DNA of 64,000 bases from JBGTFE01 sp036403235 (GCA_036403235.1 DASWRI010000069.1:1-64000), one strand, 5' to 3'. Shown: positions 24,225-34,023, counted from the stretch's first letter. The notes: generated from the letters alone by a model not told the origin. A program made the numbers and translations.

Positions 24225-24953
24225 ATAAAGATTCATCGAACGGGTTAATAATCGCACCGGGTCTTCGACGTTTAAAGCTTCGCGGACGAAAAACGGCTCG
24301 CCGGCCTGTGTGCCAATCAAGCTGCCGAAATAGCGCGAGCGGTTTTCGAGCTGGTCGAGAAAACCTTTTTCCGAAAGACGCGTTTCGAGGTCTTTTGAGT
24401 TCGGGTTGTGAAACTGCGAAACATGCGCGCGAATGGCTTCCATTTTCTGCTCGAGAAATTCGGAAATATCGACGATAAACGAAGGCACGACGCGATACGA
24501 AAAAACGTTGTGCGCAATCATCGGAACATCGATTCTCGCCTGCCCGAAATCGCCGTCATACTTTTGCATCGACGCCAGCCGCGCCGCTTCTCTCGCTAAT
24601 TGCGCGATGTGATTATGGTCAGGATGCGGGTCGTCAAACTGCTGCGTCAAAATAACTTTCGGCTTCAACCGGCGCAAAACGCGAACGAGCCGCGTCCGCG
24701 TTTCTTCGGTCACCCAGACGTGGCCGTCGGGAAGCTCGAGATTTTCCCGCACATCTAATTTCAAAATCCGCGCCGCCTCGCGCGCTTCTTCCGCGCGTCC
24801 TTCGACCGTTCCGCGCGTTCCCATCTCGCCCTGCGTCACGTCGAGCGCGCCGGTTTTGTATCCGAGCGATTTCATCTTCAAAAGCGTCCCGCCGACGGTC
24901 AATTCCATGTCGTCCGGGTGCGCGAAAACTGCCAATATATCTACTTCACTCAT
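24219..24953 (-). CDS. bshB1: BshB1-type deacetylase (bacillithiol biosynthesis)
   Basis: A 244-residue PIG-L/LmbE-family zinc deacetylase that would remove the acetyl group from GlcNAc-malate in bacillithiol synthesis. The metal site is AHPDDMEL near the start and PHPDHNH further on. The GEMGTRGTVEGRAEEAREAA and ENLELPDGHVW stretches are typical of the BshB1 branch rather than other LmbE proteins. The ATG at 24953 gives the canonical MSEVDILAVFAHPDD start; the extension to 24998 is dropped. No bshA or bshC is seen nearby. Bacillithiol is known from Acidobacteriota as well as Firmicutes and Bacteroidetes relatives. Confidence 0.88.
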   Translation of the reverse strand: MSEVDILAVFAHPDDMELTVGGTLLKMKSLGYKTGALDVTQGEMGTRGTVEGRAEEAREAARILKLDVRENLELPDGHVWVTEETRTRLVRVLRRLKPKVILTQQFDDPHPDHNHIAQLAREAARLASMQKYDGDFGQARIDVPMIAHNVFSYRVVPSFIVDISEFLEQKMEAIRAHVSQFHNPNSKDLETRLSEKGFLDQLENRSRYFGSLIGTQAGEPFFVREALNVEDPVRLLTRSMNLYS

Positions 24954-24981
24954 AAAAACAAATTTACCACAAAAGAAATTC

Positions 24982-25050
24982 AGCCACGAATTGTACAAAT
25001 TATACGAATTATATTTTCCTTTATTCGTGCAATTCGTGTAATTCGTGGCT
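24982..25050. repeat. 9-nt-word palindrome in a divergent gap
   Basis: Arms 24982-25009 and 25023-25050 pair with several G-T wobbles and two mismatches. The right arm is three near-identical 9-nt words (attcgtgca, attcgtgta, attcgtggc). The hairpin ends 11 bp before the start of the metallo-hydrolase gene and begins 28 bp upstream of bshB1, so both promoters must lie in or around it. Confidence 0.85.
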
Positions 25051-25061
25051 AAAATTTAATT

Positions 25062-25826
25062 ATGAAATTTATTGTTCTCGGTTCGGGAAGCGCCGTTCCG
25101 CACCCGTTGAGAAGCAGCTCGGGTTACTGGCTCGAGACCGGCGCGGGCTCGATTTTGCTCGACTGCTCGGCTTCGGCGTTGCTGCGAATGGCGCAGGAAA
25201 AGCTCGACTGGGCGAATCTGGACGCAATCTGGATTTCGCATTTTCATCTCGACCACGTCGGCGGACTCGCGCCGTTTCTATTCGGCGCGAGAAACGCGCC
25301 CGAGATGCGAAATCGCGAAAAGCCTCTAAAAATTTTCGGCGCGAAAGGCTTGAAAAAATTAATCGAAGCTTTTGACCGGGCGAACAACTACAAACTTTTC
25401 AAACAGCCTTTTCCGGTGGAGATAACGGAAGTCGAGCCGCTCGACGAGTTTGAGATTCTAAACGGCGTCAAAGCCGACGCCTTAAAAACGCCGCACACCG
25501 GCGAAAGCCTTTCGATTCGGATAAAAAGCGGAGATAAAACCATTGCTTATTCGGCTGACACGGGTTTTGAAAAAATTTTCCGCACCTTTGCCAAACGCGT
25601 CGATTTGCTCGTTCTCGAATGCTCGTTTTTCAAAAACAAGAAGGTCGAAAAACATCTCGAACTCAGCGAGGCGATGTACATCATTCGCCACGCTAAGCCG
25701 AAACAGGCAGTTCTCACACATTTTTACGCCGAATGGGACGCGGTCGATTTTCGGGCGGAAGTAGAAAAATTCTCGCCCGCGTGCGAAGTTCTGGAAGCGC
25801 GCGACGGCTTGCGAATAGATTTTTAA
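25062..25826 (+). CDS. Metallo-beta-lactamase-fold hydrolase, RNase Z-like
   Basis: A 254-residue protein starting FIVLGSGSAVPHPLRSSSGY, as in RNase Z/ElaC-like hydrolases. The metal motif is HFHLDHVGG (about 63-71), with a further AYSADTGF and a C-terminal TH that complete the site. The long exosite arm of true RNase Z is not obvious, so tRNA 3' processing is possible but not established. No Shine-Dalgarno element is visible, because the leader consists of the palindrome. Confidence 0.85.
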   Translation: MKFIVLGSGSAVPHPLRSSSGYWLETGAGSILLDCSASALLRMAQEKLDWANLDAIWISHFHLDHVGGLAPFLFGARNAPEMRNREKPLKIFGAKGLKKLIEAFDRANNYKLFKQPFPVEITEVEPLDEFEILNGVKADALKTPHTGESLSIRIKSGDKTIAYSADTGFEKIFRTFAKRVDLLVLECSFFKNKKVEKHLELSEAMYIIRHAKPKQAVLTHFYAEWDAVDFRAEVEKFSPACEVLEARDGLRIDF

Positions 25827-25890
25827 GTTGTTGAAAAGAAAGATGAACGGCAGGCGGCGAAAAGCAGTTCTGCCGTCCATCTTTTACTTT

Positions 25891-27699
25891 TTATTTTCGA
25901 AGACGCGCTTCGACATTGTTCGCTTTCAGGGAGTTTCCCGTCGCGCGCTGCAAATCGGCGATGGCTTTATTTAACTCGGTCTGCGCGCGGAGTTCCGAGC
26001 TGCGGGCGTTCATCAGGGCGGTTTGACGCTCGAGGACTTTATAAACGTCGGATTGTCCGGCGTCGAGCTTGCGCTGCTCGGATTCGTATTGTTTCTGCGA
26101 GTTTTCGCGCGAAACGCTCGCGGCTCGCAGACGCGCTTCCGAAGTTCTGACGGCCTGCAGAGCGTTGCGCACATCGACCTGTATGTTTTGCTCGACCTGC
26201 TCGCGCTGCGTCACAATCTGCTCGCTCTGAACGAGCGATTTGCCCAAGTTTGCTCCGGCGGTCTTGTCGCCGAACAGCGGCAGATTAAACTGCACGCCGA
26301 CGCGGAAAGTCGGATATTTGTTCGAGATAATATCGGTAAAAGTCGTGCCCGCGCCGCCGATGGTCTGCAAAAAGGTCTGCTGCTGCGTCGCCTGCGCCTG
26401 CTGCTGCGCGATACAGGTTTGATAATCCGCCGGAGTCTGCGTCGTCGCGTCGCAAACTCTGGTAAAAGGATTTCTGAAACTCGGATTCTGGCTTCCGCCG
26501 ATTCCCGAGCTGCTGTAGCTCGCAATCAAATCCACCTGCGGTTTGTTCTGCTCGCGAAAATAACGCTGGTCAATCTGATTGATGTCGCGCTGAACGTTGT
26601 TGACCTCGATTTCAGGTCGATTCTGCAACGCCAAATCGAGCGCTTCGGGCAGAGTCGTGCGCGGCGCGTCGAGCTCGACCGAATCGGACGGGACGAGCGA
26701 TTCACTCCAGAGCACATCGTTTTTGTTTTGCGAAACGAGATTTTTCAGCGTGTTCTCGGCGCGATTGACCGTTTCGAGCGCTTCGTAAACGCCCTGCTCG
26801 ATGTTGGCGACCTGCGTTTCGGCGGCGACGACGTCAATCGGCGCGAGCTGCCCTTCATCGACGAGACGCCGGTTGTGTTCGAGCTGCTCTTTGGCGTCGC
26901 GCACGCCGTCGCGCTGCACCTGCAAATTTCTCAGCGCGTAGACCAAATCCCAGTAAGCGCGCTGGACGTTCGTGATAATTTCAATCGAGCGCTGTCGAAA
27001 CTGCGTGTCGGTCAGAGACAAATTGCGCTTGGCAATCTCGATGACGCGGCGCGGCTGGTCGAACCGCCGACCGCGAAAAATCGGCTGCGTGACGTTGAAA
27101 GTCAGGCTCGAATTATACTGCGGGCTTAAAGGCGAAATCGGGTTGTCCGACGAGACGCGAGCGTTGTTAAAAGTCGCGCTCAAAACGGTTCCGAATCTCG
27201 GAACGTAGCCCGTAAATCCGGCGTTTCCGGCAAACGAGCCGGTCGTCGTCGTTTGATTCGTGCTGAAAATCGAAACGTTCGGAACGGTCGCGCGCTCGTA
27301 ATACGTCTGCCCGCTAAAACGCGGCTCGTAGTATCCGCGCGCCGCCGTCAAATCAAATTCGGCAATCCGCACGTTCTGCCGCGAAACTTCGATGTCCTTG
27401 TTATTGTCGAGCGCCAGCGTAATCGCCTCTTTCAATGAAAGCGGCTTTTGCTGCATCATATCGACGCCGACCAGACCCAAATCGGGCAAATCCTTATCGT
27501 CCGACTGAAACTGAGGCGCAACCGCCGGAACGTTTTGCAGATTTTCCGGCTTGACGTTCTGCGTGTCATCGACCACAGGCGTCGCCGCCGGACTCGGCGA
27601 AGGAATCGGAGTAGGCGTCGGCGAAGAAACAGCGTCCTGCGCTTTTGCGAAAGTCGATAGAAATAAAATTAAAATGAATAAATATAAATGCTTTTTCAT
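25891..27699 (-). CDS. TolC-family outer-membrane efflux channel
   Basis: A 602-residue exported protein: signal peptide (LFILILFLSTFAKAQ), a Pro/Thr linker (about 25-60), then two outer-membrane-efflux-protein repeats with long coiled-coil helices (QRSIEIITNVQRAYWDLVYA; VRTSEARLRAASVSRENSQK). A Gln-rich insert (QQQAQATQQQ) lies near 425. It is the last gene of the efflux operon and would connect the RND pump and adaptor across the outer membrane. Confidence 0.92.
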   Translation of the reverse strand: MKKHLYLFILILFLSTFAKAQDAVSSPTPTPIPSPSPAATPVVDDTQNVKPENLQNVPAVAPQFQSDDKDLPDLGLVGVDMMQQKPLSLKEAITLALDNNKDIEVSRQNVRIAEFDLTAARGYYEPRFSGQTYYERATVPNVSIFSTNQTTTTGSFAGNAGFTGYVPRFGTVLSATFNNARVSSDNPISPLSPQYNSSLTFNVTQPIFRGRRFDQPRRVIEIAKRNLSLTDTQFRQRSIEIITNVQRAYWDLVYALRNLQVQRDGVRDAKEQLEHNRRLVDEGQLAPIDVVAAETQVANIEQGVYEALETVNRAENTLKNLVSQNKNDVLWSESLVPSDSVELDAPRTTLPEALDLALQNRPEIEVNNVQRDINQIDQRYFREQNKPQVDLIASYSSSGIGGSQNPSFRNPFTRVCDATTQTPADYQTCIAQQQAQATQQQTFLQTIGGAGTTFTDIISNKYPTFRVGVQFNLPLFGDKTAGANLGKSLVQSEQIVTQREQVEQNIQVDVRNALQAVRTSEARLRAASVSRENSQKQYESEQRKLDAGQSDVYKVLERQTALMNARSSELRAQTELNKAIADLQRATGNSLKANNVEARLRK

Positions 27700-27739
27700 A
27701 ATGCATGTATAAAAGTAAATAAATCCAATTACGCGGCCG

Positions 27740-28114
27740 CTATGCTTTCTTTAGCGCGGCTTCATCTTTTTTTAGAGCAAGCCGCGTCCAAATGGCCGAC
27801 AGCAAATCAATCAAACCAAAAAGCATCAGCGCTTTCGGAGCTGAGACGAGGAGAACAAAAGCGGCAAAGTAAAAAATAACCGCGATTCGTCCCCAAATCG
27901 TCCAGCGTATAAAATTTGTCAATTCGGTGCGCGCCGACTGGATATAATAGAAGCTCAGGCAGAGCATAAACATTCCATTAATTCTTATCCAAACTTCCGT
28001 CGTCGCCGGCACTCCGAAAAACTGCAAAATCAGATTCGGAACGAGCAGCAAAATCAAGCCTAATCCGCACAGGTAAATTCCGAAAACAAACAAACTTTTT
28101 GCTGCCTGGCTCAT
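27740..28114 (-). CDS. Small integral membrane protein in the efflux operon
   Basis: A 124-residue protein with four predicted membrane helices (KSLFVFGIYLCGLGLILLLV; WIRINGMFMLCLSFYYI; IRWTIWGRIAVIFYFAAF; ALMLFGLIDLLSAIWTRLAL). I recognise no named family; small four-helix proteins of this type occur widely. It lies 11 bp after the RND pump gene and before the TolC gene, so it is co-transcribed with the efflux system. Whether it is part of the pump is unknown. Confidence 0.7.
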   Translation of the reverse strand: MSQAAKSLFVFGIYLCGLGLILLLVPNLILQFFGVPATTEVWIRINGMFMLCLSFYYIQSARTELTNFIRWTIWGRIAVIFYFAAFVLLVSAPKALMLFGLIDLLSAIWTRLALKKDEAALKKA

Positions 28115-28125
28115 ATTTTCAAAAC

Positions 28126-31100
28126 TCAGTTTTTACTAAACAGCGAACTCGCCGCCGTCGAAACTTTACGACGAATTCCGCTGAAGATTCTGTTTGAAAC
28201 ATTACCGAAACGGTTAAAAACCCGCCACTGCGTCAAATCGTCAAACAGCGAATAAAAAACCGGAACGGCCAAAAGCGTCAGCAATAAGCAGAGCGACTGC
28301 CCGCCGACGACCAGCAGACCGATTGAACGATTTGTTCCCGCGCCCGCGCCGCTGCCGAGGACGAGCGGAATCATACCGGCGACGAGTGCAATCGTCGTCA
28401 TCAAAATCGGACGCAGGCGGTCGCGGTTGGCCTGTATAATCGCGTCGTAGCGATTCATTCCGCGTGACCGAAGCGTGTTCGTATGGTCAATCTGCAAAAT
28501 CGCGTTTTTCTTGACGACGCCGAAAAGCAGAAGCAAACCGAGACCGGAAAAAATGTTCACCGACTGCCCGAAAACCAGAAGGCTCAAAATGCCGAACGGA
28601 ATCGACAGCGGAAGCGTCAGCAAAATCGTCACCGGATGGATAAACGACTCGAACTGCGCCGCGAGCACGATATACATAAAAATGAACGACAGCATAATCG
28701 CTACCAGAAAGTAGAAAAAGGCTTTGCCCAATTCCTTTGACTGCCCGACGTAGCCCGTACGGTATCCGGCCGGAAGATTTAATTCCTTGACGGCGGCGTC
28801 AATCGCGGTTTGAATATTCGCCGCCGAGCCGCCCGGTTTGGTATTTGCCAGAAGCGTTACCTGGCGCTGGCGATTTGTGCGTTCGACCGAGCTCGGGCCG
28901 GTTCCTTCTTTAACTTTGACCAGCCGGTCGAGCGTAACCCAGCCGACTTTGGACGAAGGAACAATCAGGCGCTTCAAGCCTTCGATATTATCGCGATAAG
29001 TATTGATGGCGCGGACGCGCACTTCATACTGGTCGGTTCCCTCGTTAAACGTCGTCGCTTCCTGACCGGCGACGAGCGTGTTCAAAGCCTGCGAAACATC
29101 GCCGACGCGGACGCCCATATCGGCGGCCGTCGCGCGGTCGACTTCCAACTGAACTTCGGGCTTTCCGCTAATCAACGTCGAATCGACGTCGACCGCATCG
29201 GGAATCGTTTTCATTTTTTCGAGCAGTTTGTTCGAATATTCTTCCAATGTTTTCAAATCCGGCCCGGCGATGAGAAACTGCACGTTTGCGTTGCGAAAAC
29301 CGCCGCCCGAAAACGCCTGCACCTGCTGGACGCCCGTTCGAAGCTCGGGCGGGAAATTTTTCAAAAGCTCGCGCGCGTCCGACATCATCTGCTCCTGCGA
29401 TTTCGAGCGTTTGTCGATGTCCGTTAACTTCACGTAAATCGTGCCGTTGTTGACGACCTGCGCCTGACCGCCGCCGATGGTGATAAGCGTGTCGGTGACG
29501 CCGTCCATTTTTCTGAGGTCGGTCGCGATTCGTTCGAGAAGCTGCGACGTCGCGCCTAAGCTGTAGCCTTCGGGCGCGCGCACCGAAATTTCAAACTGCG
29601 ATTGGTCGTCGACGGGCAAAAAGTTTTTGCCGACGAATTTGAAAAGCGGAATAATGCTCAGAAAAACCAGAATACAGAGCGTCACAATCAGCCATCGATG
29701 CGCCATCGAAAAGCGCAGGAGAAACGTGTAGGCGCGGTCGATTTTGCTGTAAAACCAGCTGTTTTTTGAAGAATGCGCTTCCGCCGTTTCCTGTTTGCGC
29801 CGATTCGTCACCGGCTCTTCGTAATCGTTTGCGAGCATTCCGTCGCCGGTGATTTTTTTCGATTCGCCCGCGCCGACCGGCTCGGCTTTTTGCTCAAGGT
29901 CTTCGTCTTTTCTCGGTTTAATAAGACGCGCGGCGAGCATCGGCGTCAAGGTAAACGAAACAATCAATGAAACGCCGATGGCAAACGAAGCCGTCAGACC
30001 GAACGACGACATAAATTTACCGACGATGCCCTGCATAAAGCCGATTGGAACAAAAACCGCCATCAAGCTGAGCGTCGTCGCGAGAACGGCCATACCGATT
30101 TCGCGCGTGCCTTCAATCGCCGCCTGAAACGGGTTCATTCCTTTTTCTTCGATAAAGCGGTAAATATTTTCGAGCACGACAATCGCGTCGTCGATGACGA
30201 TGCCGACCATCAACGTCAGCGAAAGCATCGTGATTGAGTTGAGCGTGTAACCCATTGCATACATCAGCGCGAAAGTCGAAACAATCGAAGTCGGAATGGC
30301 GAGCGCGGCGATAATCGTCGTGCGGAAATTCCACAAAAACAAAAAGACGACGACCGACGCCAGCAAGCCGCCCAAAATCAAGTGTTCCTCGATGGAATGC
30401 AGACTGTTTTCGATAAAAATCGAGTTGTCGCCGATAATCTTAACCTGGTAATTCGGCGGCAGGGTCGACGCGATTTCGGCGAGACGCGCTTTTACTTCGT
30501 GCGCGACGGCGACCGTATTCTGGCCGGATTGTTTCGAGACGACCAGCGTCACGGCCGGCTGGCCGTTGTGCAGCGCCTGCGAGCGAATTTCTTCCGCGCC
30601 GTCCTCGACATAGCCTAAATCCTTGACTTTAACTTCGTAATCGCCGCGCACGGCAACGACGACGTTGGCAAATTCTTCGGGTTTCTGGATTTTTCCCAGA
30701 GTGCGGACGCTCGTCTCTTTTTGTCCCTGTTCCAGCCTTCCGCTCGGAAACTCGATATTTTGCAGCCGCAAAGAATTTGTAATTTCCGCCGCGGTGACGT
30801 TGTAGGAACGCATCTTGTCCGGGTCGACCCAGACGTTGATTTGACGTTCGCGTCCGCCGATAATCGAAATCTGACCGACGCCGTTGACCGATTCGATGCG
30901 CTCTTTGATGCGGTTTTTCGCGACTTCCGTCACGTCGCGCAAATTTACCGGCGCGGAAACGACGATGCGCAAAACGGGCGCGGCGTCCGTGTCGAGCTTC
31001 TGCACGGTCGGCTGCTCGGCCGTTTCCGGCAGATTAGGAATAACGGTCTGGACGCGGTTTTCGACTTCCTGCGCGGCGACGTTGACGTCTTTTTCGAGAA

Positions 31101-31389
31101 CGAACTGAACGAAAACCTGCGAGATGCCTTCGACCGAGCTCGAGCGCAGCTCGTCGATGCCGCTAATCGTGTTGACGGCTTCTTCGACTTTTTCCGTAAT
31201 TTCCGTTTCCATCTCCTGCGGCGACGCGCCCGGATTGACGACCGTTATGGTAATCGTCGGAAAGTCGATTTTCGGAAACAAATCAACGCCGAGAGAGAAA
31301 AATGAGAACGCGCCGACCGTCACGAGCGACAAAATCAACATCGTCGCAAACACCGGACGCTTAACACAAACTTCTGCTAACCATTGCAT
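28126..31389 (-). CDS. RND multidrug efflux pump (HAE1/AcrB-type)
   Basis: A 1087-residue inner-membrane proton antiporter with the standard twelve-helix layout and two large periplasmic loops. The proton-relay pair is in MVGIVIDDAIVVLEN of helix 4 and the partner Lys in FGVVKKNAILQ of helix 10. The N-terminus (VKRPVFATMLILSLVTVGAF) and PLSIPFGILSLLVFG are typical of HAE1 pumps. A charged cytoplasmic insert of about 60 residues (near 495-555) splits the two halves. It would expel drugs or lipophilic compounds together with the adjacent adaptor and TolC. Confidence 0.95.
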   Translation of the reverse strand: MQWLAEVCVKRPVFATMLILSLVTVGAFSFFSLGVDLFPKIDFPTITITVVNPGASPQEMETEITEKVEEAVNTISGIDELRSSSVEGISQVFVQFVLEKDVNVAAQEVENRVQTVIPNLPETAEQPTVQKLDTDAAPVLRIVVSAPVNLRDVTEVAKNRIKERIESVNGVGQISIIGGRERQINVWVDPDKMRSYNVTAAEITNSLRLQNIEFPSGRLEQGQKETSVRTLGKIQKPEEFANVVVAVRGDYEVKVKDLGYVEDGAEEIRSQALHNGQPAVTLVVSKQSGQNTVAVAHEVKARLAEIASTLPPNYQVKIIGDNSIFIENSLHSIEEHLILGGLLASVVVFLFLWNFRTTIIAALAIPTSIVSTFALMYAMGYTLNSITMLSLTLMVGIVIDDAIVVLENIYRFIEEKGMNPFQAAIEGTREIGMAVLATTLSLMAVFVPIGFMQGIVGKFMSSFGLTASFAIGVSLIVSFTLTPMLAARLIKPRKDEDLEQKAEPVGAGESKKITGDGMLANDYEEPVTNRRKQETAEAHSSKNSWFYSKIDRAYTFLLRFSMAHRWLIVTLCILVFLSIIPLFKFVGKNFLPVDDQSQFEISVRAPEGYSLGATSQLLERIATDLRKMDGVTDTLITIGGGQAQVVNNGTIYVKLTDIDKRSKSQEQMMSDARELLKNFPPELRTGVQQVQAFSGGGFRNANVQFLIAGPDLKTLEEYSNKLLEKMKTIPDAVDVDSTLISGKPEVQLEVDRATAADMGVRVGDVSQALNTLVAGQEATTFNEGTDQYEVRVRAINTYRDNIEGLKRLIVPSSKVGWVTLDRLVKVKEGTGPSSVERTNRQRQVTLLANTKPGGSAANIQTAIDAAVKELNLPAGYRTGYVGQSKELGKAFFYFLVAIMLSFIFMYIVLAAQFESFIHPVTILLTLPLSIPFGILSLLVFGQSVNIFSGLGLLLLFGVVKKNAILQIDHTNTLRSRGMNRYDAIIQANRDRLRPILMTTIALVAGMIPLVLGSGAGAGTNRSIGLLVVGGQSLCLLLTLLAVPVFYSLFDDLTQWRVFNRFGNVSNRIFSGIRRKVSTAASSLFSKN

Positions 31390-31400
31390 AAAATCTTAAT

Positions 31401-31470
31401 GGATTGGTTTTAGATTTCGGGTCTTTGGTTTTTGCAAAAACCGAGAACCAAAAGCCAAAAACCGAAAATT
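31401..31470. repeat. Heptamer palindrome with GGTTTTTGCAAAAACC core, copy 1
   Basis: Ten 7-nt words in phase; the centre is the perfect 16-bp palindrome GGTTTTTGCAAAAACC (31427-31442), and the right arm repeats words of the form aaaaNcc. The same core and the following 17-bp text recur at 58487-58542. It lies between the adaptor stop codon and the pump start codon, inside the efflux operon. Confidence 0.85.
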
Positions 31471-32819
31471 TACTGTCTTACAGCAACTCCGTCGTAAATC
31501 ACGTTCAGATTGCTCGTCGCAATCGTTTCGCCTTCCTGTAAACCGGTTTGAGCTTCGATTAAGTCGCCTTCGAGCGCGCCGAGTTTGACGGTGCGCTGTT
31601 CGGCGCGGCCGTCTTTGATGACGAAAACGCTGGTCGTTTCGCCTTCGGTTTTAACGGCTGTCGCCGGAATCATCACCGCCGGTTTCGGCTGTGACTGCGC
31701 GATTCTGACCGTCGCAAATTGTCCCGGTTTTAATAATCCGCCGACGTTTTCGACTTCCGCTTCGACCGTTAAAGTTCTGGAAGTCACGTTTAAGCTCGGC
31801 GAAATTCTGACGACCGCTCCGGCAAACTTGCGGTCGGGATACGCGCTCACCTGCGCGGAAATTCCCTGCCCGACGGCGACCTGACCGATATTTTGTTCGG
31901 GAACGTCGATTCTGAGACGCAAAACCGACGTCCGAACGAGCGTCGCCACTTTCGCATTCGGCGTATTCGGATTAACGAATTCGCCCAAATCCGCCGTTCT
32001 TTCCGCGACGTAGCCGCTAATCGGCGCATAAATTACCGTGTCGGTAACCGCTTTCTGCGCCTGCTCGACCTGCGTCTGGGCGGTCACGACCGCGGCGCGC
32101 GCGATGCCGACGTTGGTCTGCGCGGTGTTGACCTGCGAGCGCGCCGTGTCAATCGCGCGGACGGCGACCGAAGCGTTCGAGCGCGCTTCGTCAAGCTGTC
32201 CTAAAAGCGCGTCGCGCTGCGATTTGCGCTGGTCGTAAATCGAGCGCGAAACGTCGCCCGTCTCCAAAAGTCGTTCGGTTCGGCGCAGTTCCTTTTCGGC
32301 TAATTCGAGCTGCGCCGAGATGGATTTTACCTGCGAAAAGTTATTGATATTAAAAGTTTCGCCGTCTTTGACGCCGAGACGCGCCTGCGTCTGTCGCAGA
32401 TTTGCAATCGCCTGCTCGACATTCGCTTCGGCCTGGCTGACGGATTTCCGCTGCTGTTCGACCTGCGCGCGCGCCTGTTCGAGGCGAATCTGCGCGTCGC
32501 GATTATCGAGCTGTACCAGCGCGTCGCCTTTGTTGACGTAGCTTCCGATGTCAAAATTGACCGCGACGACTTTGCCGCCGACCGTCGGCGCAACGTCCGT
32601 CTGCGCGTCGCTCGCGAGGTTTCCCGTCGCTTCGAAATACGTCGGAATCTGTTTGACGATGGCCTGCGCCGCCGTCACGTCGACGACCGTCGGCAGCGCG
32701 TTGGCGTTTGCCTGATTGGCGTTTCCTGCCTTCGAACCGCCGCACGCGGCGACGAACAAACATAAGGCCGTCAGCAACACGGCAAAAACAAAAAATTTAC
32801 TTGTATGTATTTTTCTCAT
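31470..32819 (-). CDS. RND efflux adaptor (membrane fusion protein), lipoprotein
   Basis: A 449-residue periplasmic adaptor. The signal peptide ends in a lipobox (FVAACGG), so it is lipid-anchored. It has the barrel-sandwich/lipoyl half-motif GKVVAVNFDIGSYVNKGDAL, a long alpha-hairpin coiled coil (about 115-265, rich in A/Q/R/E), the second lipoyl half (YAPISGYVAERTADLGEFVN) and a beta-barrel to the C-terminus. It bridges pump and TolC channel. It is 19 bp downstream of the TetR-type regulator gene. Confidence 0.93.
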   Translation of the reverse strand: MRKIHTSKFFVFAVLLTALCLFVAACGGSKAGNANQANANALPTVVDVTAAQAIVKQIPTYFEATGNLASDAQTDVAPTVGGKVVAVNFDIGSYVNKGDALVQLDNRDAQIRLEQARAQVEQQRKSVSQAEANVEQAIANLRQTQARLGVKDGETFNINNFSQVKSISAQLELAEKELRRTERLLETGDVSRSIYDQRKSQRDALLGQLDEARSNASVAVRAIDTARSQVNTAQTNVGIARAAVVTAQTQVEQAQKAVTDTVIYAPISGYVAERTADLGEFVNPNTPNAKVATLVRTSVLRLRIDVPEQNIGQVAVGQGISAQVSAYPDRKFAGAVVRISPSLNVTSRTLTVEAEVENVGGLLKPGQFATVRIAQSQPKPAVMIPATAVKTEGETTSVFVIKDGRAEQRTVKLGALEGDLIEAQTGLQEGETIATSNLNVIYDGVAVRQ

Positions 32820-32838
32820 CTGCTTTCTAACAAAAAAA

Positions 32839-33486
32839 TTATTTTTTTATTCCGCTTAAAATTATGCTGGTAAACGTGCGCGCCGCTTCCTCGTTGGAAA
32901 TGTCGAGAAGCCTGCGCTTTTTGTCCCAGAGCGAATTGTTGAGCGCGTGATGAATCATCATTCCGATAAAAGCGCGGACGATAACGCGCGGTTTGATGTC
33001 GTCGCGAATTGCTCCGTCCTTTTGACGCTCGGCGATATAGGCGCTCAAAAATTCGTAAATCGGCACGATATTCTGCTCGATAAACATCTCCGCCAGCTCG
33101 TGTCCTTCGAGCGCGGAATGAAAGAGCAGGCGCATAAACTGCGGGTCGCGCTCGTGATTATCGAGCGCCTTGAGCATCAACGCGTGAAAAATCTGCTCGT
33201 CGTCTTTCGCTGCAATTGCCGCGCTGACGTCGACAAACGGATTCGAGACTCTTCCCTCGCACGCCTTTTGGTCGAGAATAGCGTGGTAAAGCTCGTTTTT
33301 AGTCGCGAAATGACGAAAGACCATCGCTTCGGAAACTCCTGCCTCCTGCGCGATTTTTTTGGTCGTTGTGCCGCTAAACCCGTGATTTGAAAACAGTTTA
33401 ATGGCGACCTGCAAAATCTGTTTGCGGCGCTCGTCGCCCGACATCCTGCCCGTTACCGCTTCATTTGTTACCAACTCTTTAATCAA
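32839..33486 (-). CDS. TetR/AcrR-family repressor of the efflux operon
   Basis: A 215-residue regulator. The N-terminal helix-turn-helix is clear (RKQILQVAIKLFSNHGFSGT; KKIAQEAGVSEAMVFRHFAT); the C-terminal ligand-binding domain is helical. Translation probably starts at a TTG codon with GGGAG 7 nt upstream; the next Met is at residue 14 and would be too close to the DNA-binding domain. It heads the efflux operon and has a palindrome just upstream, so it should repress its own operon and release it on binding a pump substrate. Confidence 0.9.
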   Translation of the reverse strand: MIKELVTNEAVTGRMSGDERRKQILQVAIKLFSNHGFSGTTTKKIAQEAGVSEAMVFRHFATKNELYHAILDQKACEGRVSNPFVDVSAAIAAKDDEQIFHALMLKALDNHERDPQFMRLLFHSALEGHELAEMFIEQNIVPIYEFLSAYIAERQKDGAIRDDIKPRVIVRAFIGMMIHHALNNSLWDKKRRLLDISNEEAARTFTSIILSGIKK

Positions 33487-33502
33487 TAATTTCTCCCTGA
33501 AA

Positions 33503-33520
33503 TAAGTAAGTGCTTACTTA
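33503..33520 (-). promoter_or_regulatory. Operator palindrome of the TetR-regulated efflux operon
   Basis: TAAGTAAGTGCTTACTTA is a perfect 8-2-8 inverted repeat 17 bp upstream of the regulator start codon. One more ACTT follows, so the motif overlaps a short direct repeat. Its size and position fit a TetR/AcrR dimer site. Confidence 0.75.
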
Positions 33521-33670
33521 CTTTCTCAAATTTGATATCGCTTGTCAAGCAGTTTGTGAAAACATTAACAAGAACTTTGCCGAAAAATTTTCGTATCAAC
33601 TTTATCGAGACGAAACGCATCAAAAGTGCTGAGTTTTAGATACAAATTTACGGTCAAGGAGAATTTGAAA

Positions 33671-34000
33671 ATGGCAGAAACCGAAGCAACTAACGAACAT
33701 GGCTTAATAAAAACCGATATTTATAACGGTGAAGACAAGGAGACGGATTATATGAATGAATTTAAGGCGCAGGCCGGAGAATACGGGCAGAAATTGCAGG
33801 ACGCGGCCGTTAAAGCGAAAGATTTCGCGACCGAAACGTTTGCTCAGGCGAGCGATAAATTTAAGGAATTGTCGAACAAAGACCCGAAGGAGCTGGTCGA
33901 GGAAGCGAAAGAATACGCGCGCCAAAAGCCGGGACAGACGATTTTAATTTCGGCGGCGGTCGGTCTGGTTATCGGATTTCTTATCAAAGGCCGCAGATAA
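33671..34000 (+). CDS. DUF883 / YqjD-ElaB-like membrane-anchored protein
   Basis: A 109-residue protein: a charged amphipathic helical region (AKDFATETFAQASDKFKELS) followed by the motif ARQKPGQTILISAAVGLVIGFLIKGRR, a single C-terminal membrane helix ending in RR. In enteric bacteria YqjD/ElaB proteins of this layout bind ribosomes at the membrane in stationary phase; that role is only a suggestion here. CAAGGAG precedes the ATG at 33671, so the extension to 33626 is not used. Confidence 0.82.
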   Translation: MAETEATNEHGLIKTDIYNGEDKETDYMNEFKAQAGEYGQKLQDAAVKAKDFATETFAQASDKFKELSNKDPKELVEEAKEYARQKPGQTILISAAVGLVIGFLIKGRR

Positions 34001-34023
34001 AGGTCTGTTGCAAAAACGGGAAG

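Noticed and set aside
26023..27129. Long plus-strand frame of 368 residues opposite the TolC gene
   Set aside because: It is the antisense shadow of a clear TolC-family protein. The translation is Arg/Leu-rich with no motif.
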